This document shows, one piece after another, positions 34,923 through 42,715 of a stretch of 64,000 bases of DNA; position 1 is the stretch's first letter; each line of letters opens with the position of its first letter. A program made the position numbers and the translations under genes. Source of the stretch: Brumimicrobium ulvae (GTDB lineage Bacteria; Bacteroidota; Bacteroidia; Flavobacteriales_D; Crocinitomicaceae); contig NZ_CANNGT010000005.1 in the NCBI RefSeq assembly GCF_947504225.1, positions 62,001-126,000 on the forward strand, written 5' to 3'. A model generated the notes under the pieces. The model was not told the DNA's origin. It saw only the letters and a program-made list of their open reading frames with translations, and did no database searches.

Positions 34923-34930
34923 TAAATTTG
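34923..34930 (+). promoter_or_regulatory. -7 box TAAATTTG for the small lipoprotein gene
   Basis: The match lies inside an in-frame extension beginning at 34889 and 37 bases before the ATG at 34967, favouring the downstream start with its SPII signal. Confidence 0.5.
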
Positions 34931-34966
34931 TTAACTAACCTTATTATTAACTATAATTTAAATTTT

Positions 34967-35152
34967 ATGAAAAAAGTATTTTTTGTTGGAATGGTATTCG
35001 GAGCTTTAGCTTTAACTTCTTGTAAAAAAGAATATACATGTGAATATTCAGATGGTTCTAAAGTAAGTTATTCAGAGGATGACTACTCAGATGAACAGAT
35101 CAAAGATAGAAAGGCAGCTTGTCTTCTTACTGATGGTACATGGAGTGAATAG
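34967..35152 (+). CDS. Very small lipoprotein
   Basis: 61 residues: SPII signal MKKVFFVGMVFGALALTSC with Cys19, then a 42-residue mature peptide with KKEYTCEYSDGSKVSYSED and a second Cys pair partner in KAACLLTDGTWSE. Two cysteines outside the lipid Cys could form a disulfide. Small lipoproteins of this pattern are frequent in flavobacteria; function unknown. A stem-loop terminator follows at 35177, so it is monocistronic. Confidence 0.75.
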   Translation: MKKVFFVGMVFGALALTSCKKEYTCEYSDGSKVSYSEDDYSDEQIKDRKAACLLTDGTWSE

Positions 35153-35176
35153 TTATTGACTTTAATAATTTGAGAA

Positions 35177-35204
35177 GGAGTTCTATTAAAGAGCTCCTTT
35201 TTTT
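35177..35204 (+). terminator. Intrinsic terminator
   Basis: GGAGTTCT-ATTAA-AGAGCTCC (one G-T pair) and seven T, ending the small lipoprotein gene. An in-frame extension of the next gene beginning at 35170 would run through it and is rejected. Confidence 0.82.
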
Positions 35205-35271
35205 ATGCCTATTTTTTTTGAGAATCCCATTTTTATTCCGAACTTCAAGTAAACCTAAAAAAATTAAAGAC

Positions 35272-35631
35272 ATGACCACCAAAGAATTAGGAGATCTTGG
35301 AGAGCTTAAGGCGCTTCAATACCTCCGGAAAAAAAGGCTGCAAATTATAGAAACGAATTACCGTTTTCATAGAAATGAAGTAGATATCATTTATAAACTA
35401 CCAGGTAAAGTTGTTTTTGTTGAAGTAAAAACCCGACAAACTGCTGAAATAGGACCTCCATGGAAATCAGTAACCCGACATAAGCAGAAGCAAATAATTA
35501 AATGTGCACACAATTATATAGTGACAAGAGATTTGGATGTGGAAGCCCAATTTGATATTATTTCTATCGTTCATAATTCCCATGGAACGTTTATAGAGCA
35601 TATCGAGGAGGCTTTTTATCCAAGGTTATAG
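35272..35631 (+). CDS. YraN family endonuclease-like protein
   Basis: 119 residues starting MTTKELGDLGELKALQYL, the standard YraN/UPF0102 beginning. The restriction-endonuclease-like core is intact: HRNEVDIIYKLPGKVVFVEVKTR, with Glu, Asp and the ExK pair, then TRHKQKQIIKCAHNYI. The biological role of YraN is still poorly known; the fold resembles Holliday-junction and restriction nucleases. Start at 35272 chosen because an upstream terminator lies inside the longer frame. Confidence 0.9.
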   Translation: MTTKELGDLGELKALQYLRKKRLQIIETNYRFHRNEVDIIYKLPGKVVFVEVKTRQTAEIGPPWKSVTRHKQKQIIKCAHNYIVTRDLDVEAQFDIISIVHNSHGTFIEHIEEAFYPRL

Positions 35632-35723
35632 CGATTGGGAGGTATTTGTACCCTGAAGTTTAACTTATTCTACTTAAAAAAAGACTGTGATGAATTTTTA
35701 TATATTTTATCGTAGTCTTTCTT

Positions 35724-35731
35724 TATCTTTG
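35724..35731 (+). promoter_or_regulatory. -7 box TATCTTTG for the pseudouridine synthase gene
   Basis: TAnnTTTG match 18 bases before the ATG at 35750. No -33 TTG at the normal distance; upstream is a T-rich stretch. Confidence 0.5.
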
Positions 35732-35749
35732 CAATATAATTATTAGAAT

Positions 35750-36646
35750 ATGAGTAGAAATAGTGGAGATAATCCAAAAAGTAGAGAGAATAGAAGAGGG
35801 GGAAATTCTAAATATGGTGCGAAGAAAAGTAAATACCTTTCTGATAAGCCAAAAGGAAAAGAAAAAACAGGTACCACTTCAGCAGGATTGCCTAAGAGAC
35901 AGCGAACTAGACAGGGAGAGCCTTTGCCTAAGTTTGATGATAAGATCAGATTGAATAAATATATTGCAAATGCTGGAATTTGCTCAAGAAGAGAGGCAGA
36001 TACACTCATCTCATCTGGAGTGGTGAGTGTAAATGGTGAAGTGATTGTTGAATTGGGGTATAAAGTCAATCCAACAGATGTAGTAAGGTATGATGGAGCT
36101 ACAGTGAAACATGATAAGAAAAGGTATGTTTTAGTCAACAAGCCTAAAGAATTTACCATTCGTTATTCTGAAGACCCGTCTAAAAAATCGGTATACCATT
36201 TTATTGAAAAAGCTTGTAAAGAACCCTTGTTTCCTGTTGGAAAGATGGACAGAAGTGCAGCAGGATTAATGCTATATACGAACGATACGGATATGGATAA
36301 GAAATTGATGCACCCGAAATTTAAAGTGTCTCAACTTTTTCATGTGGTACTCAACAAAGCTGTTTCTGATGAAGATTTAGAGAAATTGACGAAAGGTCTT
36401 TATGTTGACGATAAAATGTTTAGTGCTGAAGAAGCTAGTTTCGTAAGTGGTAAACCCCATAACGAAATTGGTGTGAGAATTCTTTCCCATAAAAGTAACA
36501 TGGTAAAATTGATGATGGGAAAACTGGGATATGAAATCCTTGTATTGGATCGTGTTGAATTTGCAGGATTAACAAAAAAAGATTTACCAAGAGGACATTA
36601 TCGTCATTTGACAGAAAAGGAAGTTGCATTTTTAAAAATGAGCTAA
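35750..36646 (+). CDS. RsuA/RluB-family pseudouridine synthase
   Basis: 298 residues. A 65-residue basic, low-complexity N-terminal tail (Arg/Lys/Asn/Gly-rich) is followed by an S4 RNA-binding domain (IRLNKYIANAGICSRREADTLI) and the synthase domain with the catalytic Asp in FPVGKMDRSAAGLMLYTND. The family isomerises uridine in rRNA (RluB at 2605 of 23S rRNA, RsuA at 516 of 16S). The basic extension is a common feature of Bacteroidetes homologues. The motif reads KMD where RLD is usual. The next gene starts immediately after the stop. Confidence 0.92.
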   Translation: MSRNSGDNPKSRENRRGGNSKYGAKKSKYLSDKPKGKEKTGTTSAGLPKRQRTRQGEPLPKFDDKIRLNKYIANAGICSRREADTLISSGVVSVNGEVIVELGYKVNPTDVVRYDGATVKHDKKRYVLVNKPKEFTIRYSEDPSKKSVYHFIEKACKEPLFPVGKMDRSAAGLMLYTNDTDMDKKLMHPKFKVSQLFHVVLNKAVSDEDLEKLTKGLYVDDKMFSAEEASFVSGKPHNEIGVRILSHKSNMVKLMMGKLGYEILVLDRVEFAGLTKKDLPRGHYRHLTEKEVAFLKMS

Positions 36647-37357
36647 ATGAAAAATTTATTCATATTGATTATTGGTGTAATCATTCTTTCGGCTTGTAAT
36701 ACATCAGAGGATAAAGGAAATGAATCAGTAGATTATGCGGAGTACTTCTATCCAACAGATAGTATCATTCCATTTATTTATCTTTTTCAAGAGGAAAATA
36801 ACCCTTTGAATGAGAAGATGCACCGCATTTATAGATTAGAGTCGGCAGCTGATACTACATTGGCGGTTGAAATTTTTAATTCAGAATTTCGGATAACAGA
36901 AGGCTTTACCTATGATGTGAATGATTTTTCAGTAGAAGACCATATGGTTGTTGATGCTGAAGGATTGAAAAGAAAGGCTAAACTGACTTCGAATACGATT
37001 TTTCCTTTACGTAATGGTGAACAATCTTTGTTTGTATCCGATTTCCCTTCGCACTTAGATTCTATATCGATGGTTTATGCTTCGAAGAAATCTGTAATTG
37101 ACGATGCAACAGAAATAAATGTCTTAGGAAAAAATGCTCCTGCGATTGTTGTAAGGGACTCGGTTACTGTTACCATGGTGAATGTGTACACAAAGCAAGG
37201 AAGTAGTCAGCAGTTTGCTATGGATCGTGTTTATGCAAAAGGATTTGGACTTGTTAAATGGTCGTTGACTGATGATTCGGTAGTGTATGAATTGAAAAAT
37301 ATATTGAGCAATAAATGGTGGGAGGAAGTAGCTCAGGCACCGAGTGTTAGGCTTTAA
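36647..37357 (+). CDS. Lipoprotein of unknown function
   Basis: 236 residues with an SPII signal MKNLFILIIGVIILSAC and Cys17. The mature domain is beta-rich with FYPTDSIIPFIYLFQEENN at its start, DFPSHLDSISMVYASKK in the middle and RVYAKGFGLVKWSL near the end. No known family recognised. It begins one base after the preceding stop and so is likely in the same transcript. Confidence 0.75.
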   Translation: MKNLFILIIGVIILSACNTSEDKGNESVDYAEYFYPTDSIIPFIYLFQEENNPLNEKMHRIYRLESAADTTLAVEIFNSEFRITEGFTYDVNDFSVEDHMVVDAEGLKRKAKLTSNTIFPLRNGEQSLFVSDFPSHLDSISMVYASKKSVIDDATEINVLGKNAPAIVVRDSVTVTMVNVYTKQGSSQQFAMDRVYAKGFGLVKWSLTDDSVVYELKNILSNKWWEEVAQAPSVRL

Positions 37358-37407
37358 TTATTTATAGGCATAAAGTTTGCTAGTAAAGAAGGAATTATAG
37401 AAAAGAC

Positions 37408-37791
37408 ATGAATTATATTATCACATCTCTATTAAGTATCTTTTTTGTGCTTAACTCCATATTATCAATTCCTTTTAAGGAAGTAGAAACTGCTTTTACA
37501 CAAGGTAACGCCGCCAAGGTGGTTAGTTACGGAACGACGAAAATGCTCATTTCAATCGACGGAAAAGAAGGCGTTTATAGTAAGTCGCAAGGAACCCAGG
37601 TTTTAAGCAGCTTCTTTAAAAGCAACCCTCCAAAATCTTTCACCTTTAGTTTTAAAGGAAAAGATGAAGGAGCTTCTAGCTTTGCAGTTGGAGAGTATCA
37701 GTCAGTAAAGAAGTACAGGGTGAGTATCAAGTTCAAGAAAATTCAAAGTCAACACCAAATCGAATCCTTAACCATCGCCTCTTCTCAATGA
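37408..37791 (+). CDS. DUF4783 domain protein
   Basis: 127 residues with a signal peptide (LLSIFFVLNSILS) and a cystatin/NTF2-like small domain: FKEVETAFTQGNAAKVVSYG, then LISIDGKEGVYSKSQGTQVL and ending with KYRVSIKFKKIQSQHQIESL. This matches DUF4783, a Bacteroidetes family typically next to rlmH, as here: it overlaps rlmH by four bases (ATGA). Function unknown; export makes a direct role in methylation unlikely. Confidence 0.88.
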   Translation: MNYIITSLLSIFFVLNSILSIPFKEVETAFTQGNAAKVVSYGTTKMLISIDGKEGVYSKSQGTQVLSSFFKSNPPKSFTFSFKGKDEGASSFAVGEYQSVKKYRVSIKFKKIQSQHQIESLTIASSQ

Positions 37792-38261
37792 AAACCAAAT
37801 TGATTTATGTCGGAAAGACAGGAAAGTCTTTTCTTACCGAAGGTGAAAAAGAATATACCAAAAGGGTAAAGAGATACACGCCTTTCGAAACCATCGAACT
37901 CCCTGATGTTAAAAACGCCAAGAAACGAACAGAACAAGAGATTAAGTCCATTGAAGCTGAAGCAATCTTGAAAAAGATCAAGCCGAGCGACCATGTCGTA
38001 TTATTGGATGAGAAAGGAGCTGAGTATACTTCAGTGCAATTCGCCTCTTATATTCAAAAACAGTTTAATTCGGGAAGTCAAGGGTTGGTTTTTGTAATAG
38101 GAGGTCCGTATGGCTTTTCAAACGAAGTTTATCAGCGTGCAAATGATCAGTTAGCATTGAGTAAACTTACATTTTCGCATCAAATGGTAAGAATGTTTTT
38201 TATTGAACAGCTGTATAGAGGTTTAACCATTTTAAAAAATGAACCTTATCATCACCAGTAA
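37788..38261 (+). CDS. rlmH: 23S rRNA (pseudouridine1915-N3) methyltransferase
   Basis: 157 residues, the family length. SPOUT fold: LIYVGKTGKSFLTEGEKEYTKR at the start, DHVVLLDEKGAEYTS, the knot region LVFVIGGPYGFSNEVYQRA and LALSKLTFSHQMVRMFFIEQLYR, ending in the family's EPYHH. It methylates pseudouridine 1915 in helix 69 of the ribosome. Coupled to DUF4783. No terminator was seen downstream before 38379. Confidence 0.97.
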   Translation: MKTKLIYVGKTGKSFLTEGEKEYTKRVKRYTPFETIELPDVKNAKKRTEQEIKSIEAEAILKKIKPSDHVVLLDEKGAEYTSVQFASYIQKQFNSGSQGLVFVIGGPYGFSNEVYQRANDQLALSKLTFSHQMVRMFFIEQLYRGLTILKNEPYHHQ

Positions 38262-38378
38262 CTCTATTTTTTTAAGGTGGTGGAACAGGTTGAACATAAA
38301 GTCCTCCGTATAATTTATTTAAAATAGCACAAGTTTGGGTGAGTTAAACAATAAAATTCAGCCCTCTGACCTTTTGAT

Positions 38379-38774
38379 TTAATATTTGTAATACTGAATA
38401 CTGTCTATCATCAACTCCCATTGCCCAAATTCATTGATAAAAGGTTCACGATTTACTGTATGGATTTGTTGGACAGAATTTCCTACTTGAATACCTTGAC
38501 TAGCTTTGTTATACTTTACTTTTCCTGTTTGGAAATATAAACACTTTTCAAAAGGGTCATCCTTGTCACAAGCAATTCCAAACCCACTATCAGCACCGTC
38601 TATTGTTAAGAAGTTTCGAATAGAATCCCCTTTTGTAGGTGAGAAATAAACTCCGGTCCTCCATTCACCTTTGAATTCTTCGTTGTACTTTTCTATGTTT
38701 TGTACATTGCATGAATTTGTTGTGAATATTAGAATTACTCCTAGCGCGAAAAATTGAAGTTTGCTTTTCATCAT
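38379..38774 (-). CDS. Small lipoprotein of unknown function
   Basis: 131 residues, SPII signal with Cys at 22 (LIFTTNSCNVQ). The mature part has FKGEWRTGVYFSP, two internal Cys (IACDKDDPFEKC) and a beta-rich ending WELMIDSIQYYKY. It resembles small lipocalin-like or membrane-lipoprotein domains only in its opening strand, so no family is named. It lies 28 bases downstream of the rpmA terminator on the same strand, hence separately transcribed. Confidence 0.7.
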   Translation of the reverse strand: MMKSKLQFFALGVILIFTTNSCNVQNIEKYNEEFKGEWRTGVYFSPTKGDSIRNFLTIDGADSGFGIACDKDDPFEKCLYFQTGKVKYNKASQGIQVGNSVQQIHTVNREPFINEFGQWELMIDSIQYYKY

Positions 38775-38802
38775 CTTTTAGTTTCGATAAATAAAGATAC
38801 AA

Positions 38803-38832
38803 AAAAAGCCATCAACATTGTTGATGGCTTTT
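38803..38832 (-). terminator. Intrinsic terminator of rplU-rpmA
   Basis: AAAAGCCATCAA / TTGATGGCTTTT, perfect 12-bp arms. Read on the minus strand it ends in seven T, directly after rpmA. Confidence 0.9.
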
Positions 38833-38854
38833 AATATTTTGTTCAACCTTGAGC

Positions 38855-39127
38855 TTATGCTTCAGTTGTTTCCTCTAATGGGGTAACAGATACATAAGAA
38901 CGATTGTCTTTTTTCTTTCTGAATTCAACAATACCAGTTGTTAGTGCATATAAAGTATGGTCTTTCCCAATCCCTACGTTTAAACCAGGGTGGTGTTTAG
39001 TACCTCTCTGACGAACAATGATGTTTCCTGCAACTGCAGCTTGTCCACCAAATATCTTTACACCAAGGCGCTTACTTTGCGATTCACGACCGTTTTTCGA
39101 ACTTCCGACTCCTTTTTTATGTGCCAT
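38855..39127 (-). CDS. rpmA: Ribosomal protein L27
   Basis: 90 residues, [20 protein letters not shown], then [26 protein letters not shown], all family signatures. No N-terminal cleavage extension as found in Firmicutes. L27 lies near the peptidyl-transferase centre. It follows rplU by 47 bases, the conserved L21-L27 order. Confidence 0.99.
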   Translation of the reverse strand: MAHKKGVGSSKNGRESQSKRLGVKIFGGQAAVAGNIIVRQRGTKHHPGLNVGIGKDHTLYALTTGIVEFRKKKDNRSYVSVTPLEETTEA

Positions 39128-39174
39128 CTTATTTAGTTTTTTACAATTGAAAGAGCAAATCCTTCAATTTGAGT

Positions 39175-39486
39175 TTATGCTTTTATTCCTGTAATAGTCA
39201 ACTCTGTAAATTGTTGACGGTGACCATTTTGTTTCTGGTAACCTTTTCTTCTTTTCTTCTTGAAGATAATTACTTTATCTCCTTTCAGGTGACGTTCTAC
39301 TTTCGCAGTAACTGTTACACCTTCTATAGCTGGGGCGCCAACGTTAACTTTCCCTTTGTCATCCGTTAATAATACACGGTCGAAATCGATTTTATCTCCT
39401 TCTTTAGCGTCTAAACGGTGAACAAATAAACGTTGATCTTTTTCAACTTTAAATTGTTGCCCTGCTATCTCTACAATTGCGTACAT
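39175..39486 (-). CDS. rplU: Ribosomal protein L21
   Basis: 103 residues: [20 protein letters not shown], then [19 protein letters not shown] and [13 protein letters not shown], the L21 core and C-terminal signature. Binds 23S rRNA together with L20. First gene of the L21-L27 operon with its own promoter box at 39531-39538. Confidence 0.99.
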   Translation of the reverse strand: MYAIVEIAGQQFKVEKDQRLFVHRLDAKEGDKIDFDRVLLTDDKGKVNVGAPAIEGVTVTAKVERHLKGDKVIIFKKKRRKGYQKQNGHRQQFTELTITGIKA

Positions 39487-39530
39487 AGCTAATTCAATTA
39501 ATTATTAATATTCGTATAAAAATCAGACTG

Positions 39531-39538
39531 CAAATGTA
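39531..39538 (-). promoter_or_regulatory. -7 box TACATTTG for rplU-rpmA
   Basis: On the minus strand the box is 44 bases before the rplU ATG, leaving a ~40-base AT-rich leader. No r-protein binding structure was recognised in that leader. Confidence 0.5.
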
Positions 39539-39556
39539 ATGAATTATTTAATAAAA

Positions 39557-40483
39557 TCATAAATCAACTGCTTTTTTTACGATTTGTTTTCTCATTCTAT
39601 TGGCTGTAAATATTCCAGCGAGTATGATAAACATCGCAACAACTTGAATCCAACTGATTGTTTCGCCATCTATAAACCCTATGAGAACTGCTACTATAGG
39701 AATAAGGTAGGTGACGCTGCTGGCAAACAAGGCTGAGGTTTTACTGATTAAGTAATTGAATAAGATGACAGATAAAGAGGTGCCTACAATAGCTAAAATC
39801 AAGACGTAAATCAAAGCTTTTGTGGCATGATCATTTTCAACTATGGTTTTTGGAGTGTCAAAGTAGAAAAACAAAATAACCGCAGGAAGAAAAGCGAAAA
39901 CAAAAGCAACCGAGGTGACTTTCAATGGTGGAAGGTGACTTAAGTTATAGCGAATAGTGTTGGTACTTAATGCGTAACATAGAGTTGCAAACACAATAGC
40001 GAAAACATGCAGCAATGTTCCTGAAGTATCTACAACGGTCACTCCATTCACCAAAATCACTATTCCAACTGTGCCAATGATTACGCCCAAAACTTGATTG
40101 CTAATTAGTTTTTGATTGAATAATATAGCGCCAAGTAATAAGGTGAATATGGGGGTGGTACTGTTTAACATTCCAGCGTAACCAGAGCTGATTCCAGTCT
40201 CTGCATAGGTAAACAAAAAAGCAGGTATAAAACTTCCCGCTAATGAAACAACAGCTAGGCTCAAGCCAATTTTAAAAGAACTGATGATCTTTAAAGACCT
40301 TAACCCAATTGGAAGTAAAGCCGATGAAGCAAATAACATTCGCATTGCGCCAACTTGGTTGCTGCTGAAAATTGCATCTCCAGTAGCTTTGTCAAACATT
40401 CCTCTTTTCATCAGAATAAATGAACTTCCCCAAACCAATGACAATAAAACCAATATTGCAGCATACTTTATATTTGACTTCAT
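39557..40483 (-). CDS. EamA/DMT-family transporter
   Basis: 308 residues with ten predicted membrane helices in two EamA repeats: the first begins AAILVLLSLVWGSSFILMKRG, the second near TLLHVFAIVFATLCYALSTN. Each contains the usual LxxxPIFTLLLGAI / YLIPIVAVLIG signature. The family exports amino acids or other metabolites; the substrate is unknown. The ATG at 40483 is preferred over 40504, since a TACTTTTG box covers 40488-40495. Divergent from the HMA lipoprotein gene. Confidence 0.9.
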   Translation of the reverse strand: MKSNIKYAAILVLLSLVWGSSFILMKRGMFDKATGDAIFSSNQVGAMRMLFASSALLPIGLRSLKIISSFKIGLSLAVVSLAGSFIPAFLFTYAETGISSGYAGMLNSTTPIFTLLLGAILFNQKLISNQVLGVIIGTVGIVILVNGVTVVDTSGTLLHVFAIVFATLCYALSTNTIRYNLSHLPPLKVTSVAFVFAFLPAVILFFYFDTPKTIVENDHATKALIYVLILAIVGTSLSVILFNYLISKTSALFASSVTYLIPIVAVLIGFIDGETISWIQVVAMFIILAGIFTANRMRKQIVKKAVDL

Positions 40484-40487
40484 CTTG

Positions 40488-40495
40488 CAAAAGTA
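40488..40495 (-). promoter_or_regulatory. -7 box TACTTTTG for the EamA gene
   Basis: On the minus strand the box ends five bases before the ATG at 40483, so the transcript would have a very short or no leader. Confidence 0.45.
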
Positions 40496-40547
40496 ATACT
40501 TCATTAAAGATTTTATTTGTTCATTAGGAGGATATCTTATGTTTTCT

Positions 40548-40555
40548 TATTTTTG
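40548..40555 (+). promoter_or_regulatory. -7 box TATTTTTG for the HMA lipoprotein gene
   Basis: The box is 16 bases before the ATG at 40572 and seven before an alternative ATG at 40563; the second start gives a cleaner SPII signal. Confidence 0.5.
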
Positions 40556-40571
40556 ATAAAAAATGTTAATC

Positions 40572-41060
40572 ATGAAAAGAGTTTTCTTATTGACCTTGTT
40601 GACCGTTTTGTTCTTTGCTTGTGATTCAACAAATAACGCTGTCGCTGAAGCTGAAGACGAAACGAGTGTTTCCCCAACCCATGTTGCTGTTATTGAAGTT
40701 GAGGGTATGATGTGTCAGAAAGGATGTGGAGCTGTTATTAGAAAAGGACTTTACGAAACAGGAGGAGTTTCAGAAGTTGAGGTAAGCTTTAACGAAGAAA
40801 ACCCTGTGAGTGAAATCAAAGTTTATTTTGACATTAACAAAACAACGACAGAGAAAATGTTGAGCGTCATTGGCGGATTAGCCGACATGCGTTATACAGC
40901 AAAATTGAAAAAGGTAACAGAATCTAAAATTGTAATGCACAACAGTACATCTAAAGAAAACACAATTCAAAACCTGAAATCTGTTCCTGCGACTAAAGCT
41001 TCTGCAGCAACATTTTCATTGCCTGATTTAACAAAATTGTTGAATGGCTTGATTCGCTAA
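40572..41060 (+). CDS. HMA-domain lipoprotein
   Basis: 162 residues. SPII signal MKRVFLLTLLTVLFFAC, Cys17. A heavy-metal-associated fold at about 38-110: HVAVIEVEGMMCQKGCGAVI, strand SEIKVYFDINKTTTEKML. The metal loop has two Cys separated by three residues (CQKGC) where copper chaperones have CxxC. Such periplasmic HMA lipoproteins occur in Bacteroidetes, often with HYC_CC_PP proteins and TonB receptors; here that pair lies 20 kb away. Metal binding is plausible but altered loop spacing means specificity cannot be assumed. Confidence 0.85.
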   Translation: MKRVFLLTLLTVLFFACDSTNNAVAEAEDETSVSPTHVAVIEVEGMMCQKGCGAVIRKGLYETGGVSEVEVSFNEENPVSEIKVYFDINKTTTEKMLSVIGGLADMRYTAKLKKVTESKIVMHNSTSKENTIQNLKSVPATKASAATFSLPDLTKLLNGLIR

Positions 41061-41119
41061 GAATTAGTTTTCCTTCCGTTTTTCTTGCCTTTTATGAATT
41101 GATTTGATATTTTCAAATC

Positions 41120-42481
41120 ATGAAAGTAATTAATCCATTCGACAGTAAGACTATTGGTGAAATCACCTTGCTGAGTCGCAAAGAAGTCCTTCAAAAAGTT
41201 AAAAACGCAGTAGGAGCAAAACAGAAAATGCGTCAACTTTCAGCGGGTGATAAGTCCACAATTTTGAATCAAATCATAGAGGGTATTCAAGATCATTTTG
41301 ACGATTTTGTGAATACTATTGTTTTGGAAAGTGGTAAACCCTATCGCTATGCAAAAGGAGAGGTGAATAGAGCTATTGCTACGTTTAAAGTTGCCGCAGA
41401 AGAATGTAAACGCTTACCGCATGAGTTGATTGATATTGATGCCACTGAAAATGGGCGCCATTTGAAAGGTGAAGTGGTCTATTTTCCACGGGGTGTAGTC
41501 TTTGGAATTTCACCCTTTAACTTCCCTTTAAATCTTGCAGTGCATAAAATAGCGCCTGCTATTGCTTCAGCTTGTCCGATTTTGTTGAAACCATCAAGTA
41601 AAACGCCTTTAACTATGGAGCTGTTATTTAAGGTGATTCAGTCTACTGATTTACCACAAGGAGGTTTTGAATTGATCCATTGCTCAAGAGAGGTAGGTGA
41701 TGAATTAATTGCGCACCCGTCAATTGACGTGTTGTCGTTTACAGGTTCGCCTGATGTGGGGTGGGCCATGAAAGCAAAGGCTGAAAAAAAACATGTGGTT
41801 CTAGAATTAGGAGGAAACGCAGCGGCCATTATCGGAAAAGACGCTTCTCTAAAGTTGGCCATAGATGAATTGCTTGTTGGCGGATTTGCTTATTCTGGTC
41901 AGGTTTGTATCCATACCCAAAGAATTTATGTGCATGAATCTTTGATGGAGGAATTTGTTAGCACCTATGTTTCTAGAGTAGAGGAGTTTGAGATTGGAGA
42001 TCCTCTAAGTCCTTCAACAGAATTTGGTGTGATGATCGATGAAGCAAATGCAAAACGTGTGGAAAGTTGGGTGAGTGAAGCACTTGAGGCGGGAGCAGAA
42101 TGTCTTGTCGGCGGAAGTAGGGTTGGAGCTTTTTATGCTCCTACGGTTTTAATCAATGTGCCCAAAGGTCAAAAAGTTAGAGACGAAGAGGTGTTTGGTC
42201 CTGTTGTGATGATTGAGTCGTTTGCCTCTATAGATGATGCAATTCAAGAGGTTAATGATTGCCGATGGGGACTACAATCCTCTATTTTTACAGACAGTAT
42301 CGAAGTAAGGAATAAGGTTTTTAACCAACTCAATGTTGGAAGCGTAATTCACAATAAGTCAACTACTTTTAGAGTAGATGATATGCCTTATGGTGGAGTG
42401 AAAGATTCAGGTTTTGGTAGAGAAGGAGTGAAGTATGCTATGCTGGATTTCTTAGAACCGAAGTTGCTGGTGAGGGAGTGA
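41120..42481 (+). CDS. NAD(P)-dependent aldehyde dehydrogenase
   Basis: 453 residues. Catalytic Cys263 in SGQVCIHTQRI and general base Glu229 in LELGGNAAA; Rossmann region with FGISPFNFPLNLAVHKIAPA and LSFTGSPDVGW; C-terminal FGREGVKYAM. It starts NPFDSKTIGEI, typical of the succinate-semialdehyde/glyceraldehyde-like group, and is slightly shorter than the common ~480 residues. Substrate cannot be read. Cytosolic. Closely follows the HMA gene (59 bases) but no functional link is obvious. Confidence 0.93.
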   Translation: MKVINPFDSKTIGEITLLSRKEVLQKVKNAVGAKQKMRQLSAGDKSTILNQIIEGIQDHFDDFVNTIVLESGKPYRYAKGEVNRAIATFKVAAEECKRLPHELIDIDATENGRHLKGEVVYFPRGVVFGISPFNFPLNLAVHKIAPAIASACPILLKPSSKTPLTMELLFKVIQSTDLPQGGFELIHCSREVGDELIAHPSIDVLSFTGSPDVGWAMKAKAEKKHVVLELGGNAAAIIGKDASLKLAIDELLVGGFAYSGQVCIHTQRIYVHESLMEEFVSTYVSRVEEFEIGDPLSPSTEFGVMIDEANAKRVESWVSEALEAGAECLVGGSRVGAFYAPTVLINVPKGQKVRDEEVFGPVVMIESFASIDDAIQEVNDCRWGLQSSIFTDSIEVRNKVFNQLNVGSVIHNKSTTFRVDDMPYGGVKDSGFGREGVKYAMLDFLEPKLLVRE

Positions 42482-42702
42482 GGAGTAAAGAGGTTTGTGA
42501 TACGGTATTATCGTTTTCATTGTTGTATCGCTTAAAACAATCAAGAACCTATTTTATTAAGAGGGGGAACAGGTGTTTTTTTGGAGAGCTTTTTATTGAT
42601 CAAAATGAATCCTTTAAACATATTCTGTGTAAATGTGTTGACCCTTGTTCTAAGGACTTAAATTCTTGTGTGCCTTATCTGAAAAATACAAGATAAATTG
42701 TT

Positions 42703-42710
42703 TAAATTTG
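42703..42710 (+). promoter_or_regulatory. -7 box TAAATTTG for the glycyl-tRNA synthetase gene
   Basis: The box ends five bases before the ATG at 42716 and overlaps an in-frame TTG at 42698, ruling that start out if the box is used. The rest of the gap 42482-42702 contains no supported gene. Confidence 0.55.
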
Positions 42711-42715
42711 CAGGC

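Noticed and set aside
35170..35271. 34-residue extension of YraN
   Set aside because: It reads through the intrinsic terminator at 35177-35204; YraN normally starts at the MTTKELG position.
42478..42696. 72-codon ORF with GTG start after the aldehyde dehydrogenase gene
   Set aside because: Overlaps the dehydrogenase stop, has Cys/Arg-rich composition unlike neighbours, no signal or domain, and the glyQS promoter box follows directly; most likely chance reading of the gap.
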